Assembly: GCF_030150205.1 (NCBI RefSeq)
Contig: NZ_JASLGT010000024.1
Span: 124,001-188,000, forward strand
DNA length: 64,000 nt
Source: Niabella sp.
GTDB taxonomy: Bacteria > Bacteroidota > Bacteroidia > Chitinophagales > Chitinophagaceae
Reading direction: 5' to 3'
Below are positions 16,573 through 24,716 of this stretch, in pieces (positions within the stretch are counted from its first letter, which is position 1; every line of letters begins with the position of its first letter). Position numbers and translations under genes: made by a program. Below the pieces are notes generated by a model. The model was not told the DNA's origin. It made no database searches and saw only the letters and a list, made by a program, of their open reading frames with translations.

Positions 16573-18630
16573 ATGAGGATCCTTGCCAGCCTGCTTTTAT
16601 CAGGAATGATCGTTGCGCTTTTCTCTTGTACCAAAAATGATGCTCCTGAAGCCATAAAAAATGTCCGGAATTTGTCTGATCTTTCAAAACTCCTTGAGCC
16701 GGATGCCACACTGACCACATTTGCCGGTACGTTGAAAACAACAACGGTTCCCACCGAACTGCTGAATACAGGAATTACAGTGTTGGCGGTGCCTAACAAC
16801 GGCTTCCAGAACGGATCAATGACTCCGGGCAAAAATGCAAACGGCTACTCAGACACTATATCCTCCCCCGCACCAACCGCTGAAAATATCCGGGATCACA
16901 TTATCCGCGGAAAAATCGATCTTTCACAGATGCAAAACGGTCAGAAGCTTAAAGCAGAAAGCGGAAAATATATTCAGTTTATAAAGTCGGGTGACAGTAT
17001 CTGGGCAAATGGCCTGCTGATCGAAAAAAAACCGCTTTATACCATAGAAAACGCCATTGTATACAGGGTGCCGCGGTCACTCAGTAATACACATCCCAGG
17101 GGAACGGTTGCGGTAACGGTTTATGATGCCACCAAATGGTCCACGGGCATGCCGCGTGGTGCATCCATTTCCGGCTACCCCGTTTATTTATTCCATACCC
17201 GCGAAGATTTTGCAGCCACAATTACCGGCACAATCCCCAGATATGCCTATAAAACGCTTACCGGCAATGATGGTACTGCGCTGTTTAACGATGTGATTCC
17301 TGGAAAATATTATTTATCAGCCGGAAACCTGAATAATACCGACATCCTTTTTGCCGAATTCGATATAACAGCCGGTACTAACGGCCTGCTGATGGGACGT
17401 TCATCCGACTCGCTGATCCAACCCGGCCCGCCACCCCTCACACAACCGGATGCCACGCCGGGCAGTTTTTACTGGCGCGACATAAACGGAGATGGTGTAC
17501 TCAATCAACAGGATTATATGCCGCTTCCCTGGCGTTCGGTTCAAACGGCGGATGAGGGAACCGTATCATCCATTATTTTGGTGGGAAGAGAAACGCCTGA
17601 TTGGAAAACAATGCTGCAACCCCTTGTAAACAACATTTATATTTCCGCCGCTGATTTTGACCGGCTCCGTGTGATGGCTGATGGTTATATGAGCCAGGAT
17701 GCTGCCGGCACCGGGCAATGGATGGTATTCAACAACTTTTCATTTAATGCCGGTACCCAGCCTATTGCTAATATCTGGGGGCTTCCCTGGAAAACCATCC
17801 GGTATGCGAACACCATGATCAGCATCTGCAATGATATAAACAGTGCAGACACGGACCCTTACCGGGCTCAGGCCAGGCTATTGCGCGCTTATGCCTATTT
17901 AAACCTGGTTACATACTTTGGAGATGTGCCCCTGCTTAGTGAGGAGAATACAAACACCGAACCTTATTTTCCGCGGACCGTCAAAGCAGCCGTGCTCGAT
18001 TTTATACAGCAGGACCTTGAATTTGCGGTTGCCCATTTGCCGGAAATCAGCGATAGCAAGAATTTTGTAACAAAATCGGCGGCAATTGCATTGCTCGCCA
18101 AAACAGCTTTGCTGAAAAATACCTTTACCAAAGCGCTTGAATATTCAAATGCTGTTATCAGTAGTGGTAAATATGATCTGGAAACAAATGCCGGAGCTGT
18201 TTTTCAGGATGCCGGCAGCAAAGAACTCATCTGGACCGGCATGGACCCGCTGACCGGTGAATTCAAAACTTACTTTTACAACCGCGCCATTTTTCCAACA
18301 ATCCGGTATGCCGAGGTATTACTGATAAATGCGGAAGCCAATATCCGCACAGGGAATTTAAATGCAGCTCAAAATACGCTGAACCAGCTCCAGACCCGCA
18401 GTAGCAGGGCGCCCGTTACATTAGACAACAATAATAAATTTGATCAACTCAACCTTGTGGTAAAAGCAGAGTCATCCAGGGAAGGCTATCATTTTGCAAC
18501 GCTTGTACGAACCGGTCTCGCGGGTACCCTGTTAGCGTCTTCCGGATTTCAGACCCGTCATGTTTTACTACCCATCCCAATGAGCGAGCTTCAGTTAAAC
18601 CCCCGAATGGTTCAAAACCCCGGGTACTAA
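16573..18630 (+). CDS. FAS1 / prealbumin-like / SusD-like fusion lipoprotein
   Basis: About 685 residues. MRILASLLLSGMIVALFSC gives a lipoprotein signal with Cys19. Residues about 25-175 resemble a fasciclin (FAS1) domain (TVLAVPNNGF, IRDHIIRGK, ANGLLIEKK). Residues 185-285 look like a Cna-B/carboxypeptidase-regulatory beta-sandwich (GNDGTALFNDVIPGKYYL). DINGDGVLNQQD at about 305-316 is an EF-hand/dockerin-like calcium loop. The remaining half is RagB/SusD-like: RLLRAYAYLNLVTYFGDVP, RYAEVLLINAEA, and a C-terminus ending NPRMVQNPGY. No SusC partner is adjacent. An upstream in-frame ATG at 16531 would bury the signal peptide, so 16573 is preferred. The role, presumably surface glycan or protein binding, is inferred. 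Confidence 0.75.
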   Translation: MRILASLLLSGMIVALFSCTKNDAPEAIKNVRNLSDLSKLLEPDATLTTFAGTLKTTTVPTELLNTGITVLAVPNNGFQNGSMTPGKNANGYSDTISSPAPTAENIRDHIIRGKIDLSQMQNGQKLKAESGKYIQFIKSGDSIWANGLLIEKKPLYTIENAIVYRVPRSLSNTHPRGTVAVTVYDATKWSTGMPRGASISGYPVYLFHTREDFAATITGTIPRYAYKTLTGNDGTALFNDVIPGKYYLSAGNLNNTDILFAEFDITAGTNGLLMGRSSDSLIQPGPPPLTQPDATPGSFYWRDINGDGVLNQQDYMPLPWRSVQTADEGTVSSIILVGRETPDWKTMLQPLVNNIYISAADFDRLRVMADGYMSQDAAGTGQWMVFNNFSFNAGTQPIANIWGLPWKTIRYANTMISICNDINSADTDPYRAQARLLRAYAYLNLVTYFGDVPLLSEENTNTEPYFPRTVKAAVLDFIQQDLEFAVAHLPEISDSKNFVTKSAAIALLAKTALLKNTFTKALEYSNAVISSGKYDLETNAGAVFQDAGSKELIWTGMDPLTGEFKTYFYNRAIFPTIRYAEVLLINAEANIRTGNLNAAQNTLNQLQTRSSRAPVTLDNNNKFDQLNLVVKAESSREGYHFATLVRTGLAGTLLASSGFQTRHVLLPIPMSELQLNPRMVQNPGY

Positions 18631-18647
18631 TATATACCAGGCATTAA

Positions 18648-18693
18648 TTTTTTAAAATAAAACGATAAATATTTTTTGTTTTATTTTAAAAAA
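18648..18693. terminator. AT-rich 16-bp perfect inverted repeat
   Basis: Arms 18648-18663 and 18678-18693 are exact reverse complements (16 bp) around a 14-base loop. The T-rich right side could terminate the FAS1/SusD-like gene. The right arm also begins on the last base of a -33 TTTG element, so the structure may affect the next promoter as well. Confidence 0.5.
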
Positions 18694-18706
18694 TCGGATA
18701 CCTTTG
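18675..18706 (+). promoter_or_regulatory. Complete promoter, -33 TTTG and -7 TACCTTTG
   Basis: TTTG at 18675-18678 and TACCTTTG at 18699-18706 are separated by 20 bases, the expected Bacteroidota spacing. The DUF2975 gene starts 19 bases after the -7 box. Confidence 0.6.
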
Positions 18707-18725
18707 AATATTAATTCAAATTGAT

Positions 18726-19247
18726 ATGCCTCCAAAATTTAAAATTACCGGCAGCAGCCTGATGGCGCTGGGCTTTCTTTGCGTCGCTTTTATAGTAAAC
18801 CTGGTAATGCTGATCACCAACTCCCTTTCCTCCACGATCGCATCCATTGAAGATTACCGCAACCGGGTGTTGCCCTTGAACATCCTTGAATTCGTTAAAT
18901 CCGGGGTATTACTGGTTATGGGATACCTGCTGTTCCGTATTATCCGGAATGTAATGAGCCGGGTAAAATGGAATATGGGCTATTATAAAAAGATCAAGTG
19001 GATCGGTTGGCTCAATGTGCTGGTGCTGCTGATAGATGCAGCGATATCCACCTGGCAGGAATCTGTTTTATCAAAACAGGATTCGATCATGCATCATCTG
19101 GCGGATCATAATCTTTATCAAAACGCCCTGCTCACTGCGCTTTTTAATACCCCGTTATCCTGGTTCCTCATCCTTTGCATTTTCCTGATTGCAGACATAC
19201 TGCAATACACCAGCGTAGTAAAAATGGAAAACGATTCGATCATTTAA
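18726..19247 (+). CDS. DUF2975-like membrane protein
   Basis: A 173-residue integral membrane protein with four hydrophobic segments (about residues 8-32, 55-78, 96-116 and 145-165). The topology and the HTH gene directly after it match the DUF2975 family, whose members are regularly paired with small YozG-like DNA-binding proteins. Function is unknown; a membrane sensor controlling or controlled by the HTH protein is inference. The start ATG 18726 follows a good promoter. Confidence 0.65.
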   Translation: MPPKFKITGSSLMALGFLCVAFIVNLVMLITNSLSSTIASIEDYRNRVLPLNILEFVKSGVLLVMGYLLFRIIRNVMSRVKWNMGYYKKIKWIGWLNVLVLLIDAAISTWQESVLSKQDSIMHHLADHNLYQNALLTALFNTPLSWFLILCIFLIADILQYTSVVKMENDSII

Positions 19248-19249
19248 TC

Positions 19250-19453
19250 ATGCCTATTATTATTAACCTGGATGTAATGCTGGCAAAACGCAAAATGTCG
19301 CTGACCGAATTGTCGGAAAAAGTAGGCGTTACCATCGTAAACCTTTCCATTCTGAAAACAGGAAAGGCAAAAGGCGTACGTTTCGATACCCTGGAAGCCA
19401 TTTGCAAGGCCCTGGATTGCAAACCGGGGGATATTATCGATATCGATCCCTGA
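19250..19453 (+). CDS. Cro/CI-type HTH regulator (YozG-like)
   Basis: A 67-residue DNA-binding protein consisting of a single helix-turn-helix: MLAKRKMSLTELSEKVGVT, recognition helix VNLSILKTGK, then RFDTLEAICKALDCKPGDI. This is the standard YozG/HTH_26 pattern. ATG 19250 lies two bases after the DUF2975 stop, and the following SDR gene starts one base after its TGA. The three genes are thus probably co-transcribed. Confidence 0.85.
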   Translation: MPIIINLDVMLAKRKMSLTELSEKVGVTIVNLSILKTGKAKGVRFDTLEAICKALDCKPGDIIDIDP

Positions 19454-19454
19454 G

Positions 19455-20504
19455 ATGAGCAAAGAATATTCTATTTTCGCCAATCATAAATCACCAATCA
19501 TCGGTCATAAATCGAAAATACTGGTTACCGGCGGCACCGGCTTTTTAGGCGCTTATATCCTGAAAGCACTGGTCTTACAGGATGTTCCTGTAAGAGCCAT
19601 AAAACGGTCTGCGTCGCAACTGCCCTCCTTTATCGACTCTGAACTACTCCATAAGGTAGAATGGGTAGAAGGCGATATCCTGGATGTAATTTCCCTGGAA
19701 GAAGCGATGGAAGGCGTAGATACCGTTATTCACAGTGCCGCTATTGTTTCTTTTTCCAAAAAAGAACGCCGGCATATGTACCAGGTAAATGTAGAAGGAA
19801 CGGCTAATGTGGTGAATATGGCCCTGCAAACCGGTGTCCGGCGGCTGATCCATATCAGTTCCGTAGCAGCCCTGGGCCGCAAAAAAGAAAGCAGCACGGT
19901 AGATGAAACCGCAAAATGGGAAGATAGTAAAAACAATACGCACTATGCCATCAGCAAATTCAGAGCAGAACTGGAAGCATGGCGGGGATTTGCTGAAGGA
20001 CTTGAAGGAGTGGTACTAAACCCGGCAACGATCCTGGGTTATGGCAACTGGGATGAAGGCAGCTGCGCCATCTTTAAAAATGTGTACAAAGAATTTGGCT
20101 GGTATACCAATGGCATCAATGGCTTTACAGATGTGGAAGATGTAGCCCGGGCGGCCATTTTACTTGCACAAAACACCATTACAGAAGAACGGTTTGTAGT
20201 GTGCAATGATAACTGGCGTTTCCGGCAACTGTTAAATACCATGGCAGATGCCTTTGGTAAAAAACGGCCGGGCCGGGAAGCTTCTCCGTTTATCTCGGGC
20301 CTGGCATGGCGGCTGGAAAAACTGAAATCACTCTTTACAGGAGCCAAACCCCTTATTACAAAGGAAAGTGCAAAAGTGGCTAACAGCGCAACTCTTTTCG
20401 ACGGCTCAAAACTCGCAAAAGCGTTGCCGGGCTTTGAGTACCATCCGTTGGAAGAAACGATCCGCAACGCCTGCAAGAGCTATCAGGATTTAAAAACCTC
20501 ATAA
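19455..20504 (+). CDS. NAD-dependent epimerase/dehydratase family protein (extended SDR)
   Basis: A 349-residue extended SDR. The cofactor motif is VTGGTGFLGAYI (about 24-35), followed by D in EGDILD, HSAAIVSF, the Ser in HISSVAAL and catalytic YAISK. The pattern VNVEGTANVVNMAL and the overall length suggest the dihydroflavonol-4-reductase/3-beta-HSD-like group. Substrate is not deducible. The first 20 residues are atypical and may not belong to the fold. Its last six bases overlap the convergent TonB receptor gene. Confidence 0.82.
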   Translation: MSKEYSIFANHKSPIIGHKSKILVTGGTGFLGAYILKALVLQDVPVRAIKRSASQLPSFIDSELLHKVEWVEGDILDVISLEEAMEGVDTVIHSAAIVSFSKKERRHMYQVNVEGTANVVNMALQTGVRRLIHISSVAALGRKKESSTVDETAKWEDSKNNTHYAISKFRAELEAWRGFAEGLEGVVLNPATILGYGNWDEGSCAIFKNVYKEFGWYTNGINGFTDVEDVARAAILLAQNTITEERFVVCNDNWRFRQLLNTMADAFGKKRPGREASPFISGLAWRLEKLKSLFTGAKPLITKESAKVANSATLFDGSKLAKALPGFEYHPLEETIRNACKSYQDLKTS

Positions 20505-22466
20505 GCTTACACTAAGCCCGCCCTGCACCCAACGACCGGGCATAGGCGCTCCCAGCAGATCGCTGTATTGCCGGTCAAGTATATTATCTACCTGTACAAA
20601 AACTCCCAATTTGTTCTTTAAGAACCCGTAGGACAATTTTCCGTTCATCAGGAAATAATCCTTTGTAATAACAGCATTGATCCCCGGCGCGGTTTGCGGG
20701 TTGCGGGTTTTATAAATTCCCGTCAGCCCAAGTGACACCGGTCCCTGCCGATAGGTAACGGCTGCATTGGCAAGAAACCGGGCATGGGATAAAATATAAA
20801 AAGATGGATTCGGTTCACTACTTCTGCTGTACAGCCAGATAAAACCACCATTAACCAGTACCGACTGCCGGTCGTTCAAATGCTTTGTATAAGCGGCATC
20901 AGTTTCCCACCCGGTGGTGGTTACCTCAGCCACATTCTTAGCCAAGGCGTAATTACTTCCGGCAACCAGGTTATCTTTCCGGGGCATATCCGCATAAGGA
21001 GTATTCACCCAATCGATCAGCTGGCTATGAAACCGCTGAAAAAAACCGGTGGAAAGCTTCAGGTTCGACTTACAAAACCAGTCTGCCCCCGCTTCATAAG
21101 TCCAGGACCGTTCCGCCACCAGGGCCGGGTTGCCCACGCTCCCGCTTTTTACTACCGCCTTATTATAATTATTATACAGTTCTGTAAAATCAGCGTTCCG
21201 TATGGTTTTGCCGCCGCTCGCGCGTAACTGGATATTGCCTGTTTTATACGATACCGTTAGCTGCGGTACCCATTCTGCCGGCAGGGCTCCATAAACTTCC
21301 ATTCGTAAAGATGGGTTGATCATAAAATGCGCTCCAAATTTCTGGATGATCGAAACAAAGGGCGCCGCAGTGTTTAAATGGTGGTTTCCGCGGTCGTTGG
21401 AGCGGATATCCCTGTTCTGGAAATTCATTCCGGTCACTAAGCTGGTTTGTTCGGAAAACTGCTGTTGTAACACCGCCTGTGCCTGAAACAAATGCGATTG
21501 GTTGTTATTGGCAATAGATGATGGATTGAACGCATACCGGTCCTCCATGCTTTTATACCCCGCATCTATGCTTACCTGTGTGCTTCCTTTCTGGTATTGC
21601 AACCGCGCCTGGTTCCACCAGGAGCGGATCATTTCCGAAGCCGTATCCGACGCATAAGTAGTATAAAAATTCTGCGCAGCAAAATCCCGGTTGTCATACG
21701 CCGTCCGCAGCGCGAGGTTCCAGTAAGGATTGAATTTTACCATCAGCCCGGCAGAGGCAGCCGTATTGTGAAAATAGCCCCGGATGCCGCGTTGCTGTAC
21801 GCCGTTGGCATTATTGGTTAAAAAGCCCGCACCTACATTTATTTTTTCGTTCTGATAAAACCCGCCGGCGCTGGCATTCAGCAAACCATATTCACCGGTA
21901 CTGATCATGGCAGCCGCCTGTTTTTGCCGGGCCTGCTGATTTTTATTAAATGCCTTGGTAATGATATTGATCACCCCGCCTACCGCATCGGAACCGTAAA
22001 CGGCAGATGACGCGCCTTTCAGTACTTCGATCCGGTCGATCTCGGCAGGGCTGATCGGAATATAACCCGTAAAATGCCCGGTATTGGGGTCATTCAGCCG
22101 CAGTCCGTCCAAAATAACCAGTACCTGCTGAAACGTACCACCCCGTATGGAGATATCCGTTTGTGCGCCCTGCGGCCCCCGCATTTGCGCTTCCACCCCG
22201 GGAATATACTTCAACAGCTCGTCTACCGAATGCACCGGCAGCTGCGCGATGGTAGCCCCATTGATAATCGTAATATTCCGCCCGGTTTCTGAGCTTCTTT
22301 TTTCCACCATGGACGAGGTTACCGTAACCGGGTCCAGCAGTGTATCCTGTGCCTCCGCCATTTTTACTGTCCCCAGTGAGATAACGGTCATACATGCTGT
22401 TAAAAACAATACAAATGCTCTTTTTACTGGTCCCGTCGGGTTTTGCAGCTTCATTTCTTTTATCAT
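20499..22466 (-). CDS. TonB-dependent outer-membrane receptor (BtuB-like)
   Basis: A signal peptide (hydrophobic run AFVLFLTACMTVISLGT, cleavage near MAEAQ) is followed by a plug domain with LLKYIPGVEAQ, SIRGG, DGLRLNDP, IEVLKGASSAVYGSDA and GGVINIITK, then a 22-strand barrel ending in L-S-V-S-L. The proportions and plug sequence resemble BtuB/vitamin-type receptors rather than SusC. No N-terminal carboxypeptidase-like domain is present. Starts at 22466 or 22454 both give a good signal peptide; the longer open frame to 22541 is unlikely. It is divergent from a MocR/PdxR-like regulator, so its ligand may relate to vitamin B6 or amine metabolism (inference). Confidence 0.88.
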   Translation of the reverse strand: MIKEMKLQNPTGPVKRAFVLFLTACMTVISLGTVKMAEAQDTLLDPVTVTSSMVEKRSSETGRNITIINGATIAQLPVHSVDELLKYIPGVEAQMRGPQGAQTDISIRGGTFQQVLVILDGLRLNDPNTGHFTGYIPISPAEIDRIEVLKGASSAVYGSDAVGGVINIITKAFNKNQQARQKQAAAMISTGEYGLLNASAGGFYQNEKINVGAGFLTNNANGVQQRGIRGYFHNTAASAGLMVKFNPYWNLALRTAYDNRDFAAQNFYTTYASDTASEMIRSWWNQARLQYQKGSTQVSIDAGYKSMEDRYAFNPSSIANNNQSHLFQAQAVLQQQFSEQTSLVTGMNFQNRDIRSNDRGNHHLNTAAPFVSIIQKFGAHFMINPSLRMEVYGALPAEWVPQLTVSYKTGNIQLRASGGKTIRNADFTELYNNYNKAVVKSGSVGNPALVAERSWTYEAGADWFCKSNLKLSTGFFQRFHSQLIDWVNTPYADMPRKDNLVAGSNYALAKNVAEVTTTGWETDAAYTKHLNDRQSVLVNGGFIWLYSRSSEPNPSFYILSHARFLANAAVTYRQGPVSLGLTGIYKTRNPQTAPGINAVITKDYFLMNGKLSYGFLKNKLGVFVQVDNILDRQYSDLLGAPMPGRWVQGGLSVSL

Positions 22467-22554
22467 TTTCTCAAACGCTAATTTATTTATCCGATGCCTT
22501 TGTGTTTTACAGACCGGCATTTCTTTCTGATTTCCGGCCAAAACTATTACCTTG

Positions 22555-22601
22555 CCGGATTACTCAGATAGTCCGGTTTATATATAGTGAGTAGTCCGGT
22601 T
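22555..22601. promoter_or_regulatory. Three-site operator-like repeat (AGTCCGG) between TonB receptor and MocR genes
   Basis: TAGTCCGGTT occurs exactly twice as direct repeats at 22569-22578 and 22592-22601, 23 bases apart (about two helical turns). A third, inverted site CCGGATTACT lies at 22555-22564 (9 of 10 bases complementary to AGTAGTCCGG). One inverted plus two direct half-sites resembles known MocR-family operators. The last site overlaps the first codons of the regulator, which suggests autoregulation. Confidence 0.6.
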
Positions 22602-24077
22602 CAATTACCATATAAAACCCTTGTGCCCATCGACCGGCAAAGTACCACGGCGGTTTATCTGCAGATCGTACATCAGCTCATTAATGCCATCCAGCGGGGC
22701 TTTCTTTCCGGAGGGCAGCAGCTGCCCGGAACCCGTGCCATGAGCCAGTTACTGGAGGTGCACCGCAAAACCGTAATAGCGGCCTACGAAGAGCTGGACG
22801 CCCAGGGATGGATCACCAGCATGCCTAACAGGGGTTGTTTTATAAAGACCACAGCGCATCATAACACAGCCAAAACAAAACTGGATGTACAAAAACTGAC
22901 GGCATATCCAGCAAAAACAGGTTTCTCTTTTAAAAGAAGCAACATTCTTGATGTACCGGAAGAAATACAGGGCTTGCCGCTTACGGCTACAGACGGGCAA
23001 CCGGATTACCGTTTATCTCCCACAGACCAGCTGGCACGTTATTATACCGCCGCTTTAAGGCGGAAGGTGAACCGGAAGCATCTTGGCTATAGCACCATCC
23101 CCGGTAATACTTTTTTTAAAACCCAGCTTTCGAATTTCCTGAACAGCTCAAGAGGATTGCATATTACCCCCCGGAACATCCTGGTGACCCGGAGTGTGGA
23201 AATGGGGATGTATGTAGCGGCCCGCACACTTATCAGTGCCGGCGATACCATATTGGTAGGCAACCCTGGGTATTATACCGCCAATATGACCTTTCAGCAA
23301 TCAGGAGCAAGGCTAAAGACCATTCCCCTGGACCAGGACGGGATCAGCGTGGAGGCGGTGGAGCGCATCTGCAAAAAGCAACCGGTGCGTATGCTGTATT
23401 TAACCCCGCATCATCATTATCCTACCACGGCAACATTGAGCGCCCAGCGACGGGTAGCCCTGTTAAAGCTATCGGCCCTCTATGGTTTTATCATCCTGGA
23501 AGACGATTACGAATACGACTTTCATTACCAAAGCAGCCCCATCCTTCCACTGGCCAGTGCCGATACGGAAGGCATGGTCGTATACCTGGGTTCTTTTGGT
23601 AAAACCCTGGCCCCCGGGTTCCGGACCGGTTTTTTAGTGGCACCAGATGGCCTCATCGACGAAATGCAAAAAGTACAGGCCGTGATCGACCGGCAGGGTG
23701 ATACGATCATGGAACAGGTTTTGGGCGAACTGATCGCCGAAGGTGAAATTCACCGTCATTTAAAGAAAGTGCAAAAGATCTATCATGAGCGGCGCAATCA
23801 TTTTTGCCATATGCTGAGCGCCCTGCTGGAAGACAGCGTTTCCTTTACCACACCGCCCGGCGGGCTTGCAGTATGGACACAGTGGAAACAGGGGCTGAAT
23901 TTACTGAGGATCGGAAAAGTTTGTGCGGAACAGGGATTACAGCTGCCCCGGTTCTTATTATATCAAACCCGGGAACTAAGCGCCATGCGCCTGGGATTTG
24001 GAAACTTTACGGATGGGGAAGCAACGACTGTTATAAACACACTAAAAACAGCCATTGGGCAGGTGATGACGCCATAG
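22587..24077 (+). CDS. MocR/PdxR-type regulator (GntR wHTH plus aminotransferase domain)
   Basis: A 496-residue fusion. Residues 1-80 form a GntR winged helix (AVYLQIVHQLINAIQRG, LPGTRAMSQLLEVHRKTV, ELDAQGWI). The rest is a fold-type I aminotransferase domain with the PLP-binding Lys339 in SFGKTLAPGFRTG and EDDYEYDF. Such proteins sense PLP or PLP-amine adducts and control vitamin B6 or amine genes. The start is GTG 22587, the only start in frame before LPYKTLVPID, as upstream codons include stops. It sits divergent from a TonB receptor with operator-like repeats between. Confidence 0.9.
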   Translation: MSSPVQLPYKTLVPIDRQSTTAVYLQIVHQLINAIQRGFLSGGQQLPGTRAMSQLLEVHRKTVIAAYEELDAQGWITSMPNRGCFIKTTAHHNTAKTKLDVQKLTAYPAKTGFSFKRSNILDVPEEIQGLPLTATDGQPDYRLSPTDQLARYYTAALRRKVNRKHLGYSTIPGNTFFKTQLSNFLNSSRGLHITPRNILVTRSVEMGMYVAARTLISAGDTILVGNPGYYTANMTFQQSGARLKTIPLDQDGISVEAVERICKKQPVRMLYLTPHHHYPTTATLSAQRRVALLKLSALYGFIILEDDYEYDFHYQSSPILPLASADTEGMVVYLGSFGKTLAPGFRTGFLVAPDGLIDEMQKVQAVIDRQGDTIMEQVLGELIAEGEIHRHLKKVQKIYHERRNHFCHMLSALLEDSVSFTTPPGGLAVWTQWKQGLNLLRIGKVCAEQGLQLPRFLLYQTRELSAMRLGFGNFTDGEATTVINTLKTAIGQVMTP

Positions 24078-24120
24078 CTGGCCTCAACCGTAACATACGA
24101 ACGGCATCAACACATCTTAA

Positions 24121-24243
24121 TTGCCACAGATTCGCTGATTTCTAACGCATACAACATACGCTTTTTATGAGCTTTGCCTATAAAAACACACCATTTTAAA
24201 GACGTTCCAACTTAAACACTATAAAATCTGTGCATCTGCGGCT
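24121..24243. repeat. Possible MITE-like element with imperfect CACAGATT ends
   Basis: The left end TTGCCACAGATTCGCTGATTT (24121-24141) and right end 24224-24243 (AAATCTGTGCATCTGCGGCT) form an imperfect inverted repeat matching in 15 of 20 positions, enclosing an AT-rich middle without a gene. The ends resemble the inner arm TTGTCACAGATTT of the dyad at 5895-5907. It lies in the 200-bp gap after the MocR gene. Confidence 0.4.
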
Positions 24244-24275
24244 CTATGTATCTCCTCAACTGCAATAGCTCCGGC

Positions 24276-24578
24276 TTACCGTATAACGGCCTTTACTTTC
24301 CCCTCCATCTTATCTGTATATTCCACGCTGCCCAGCCGGAACCGGAAACTTGTTTTAGTAGCCTTTTCGAGTTTGAGTTCCTGCCGGCACATAAACCCCA
24401 GGTGGTTGTAGTAAGCGGTGTTAAGCGCCACAGGTTTTATGCTGAAAAAACGGGCATCTGCTTTTAAAAGCATCGGAGCCTTGTCTTTTTTTAAAGTATC
24501 CGTTGTATTATTTACCTGTGCAGCAGCCGAAAGACTGCAGACAGAAAACACCAGCATCCATAGCTGTTTCCCTTTCAT
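24276..24578 (-). CDS. Small secreted hypothetical protein
   Basis: A 100-residue protein with a signal peptide (KGKQLWMLVFSVCSLSAAAQ) and a mature part rich in Lys, Thr and Phe that alternates like beta strands: SFRFRLGSVEYTDKMEGKVK. I do not recognise a family. ATG 24578 is preferred over the longer frame starting at 24620, as it places the signal peptide at the N-terminus. It is transcribed away from the following Gfo/Idh gene region on the same strand. Confidence 0.6.
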   Translation of the reverse strand: MKGKQLWMLVFSVCSLSAAAQVNNTTDTLKKDKAPMLLKADARFFSIKPVALNTAYYNHLGFMCRQELKLEKATKTSFRFRLGSVEYTDKMEGKVKAVIR

Positions 24579-24633
24579 AGCCGGAATATTTGCACCTTTA
24601 AAAGTACAAATTTTTATCAAGCGCCCACAACAA

Positions 24634-24666
24634 AGATGGGGTCGCCATTTTTAGACGACCCCATCT
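24634..24666. terminator. 11-bp GC-rich hairpin downstream of the Gfo/Idh gene
   Basis: AGATGGGGTCG at 24634-24644 pairs perfectly with CGACCCCATCT at 24656-24666 around an 11-base loop. It lies 50 bases beyond the stop of the minus-strand oxidoreductase gene. No T-tract follows on the minus strand, so termination is plausible but not certain. Confidence 0.45.
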
Positions 24667-24716
24667 GTTGGAATATTTATCTTAATGCTTCAGGGGACTT
24701 GTAGTCTCCCGGTTTG

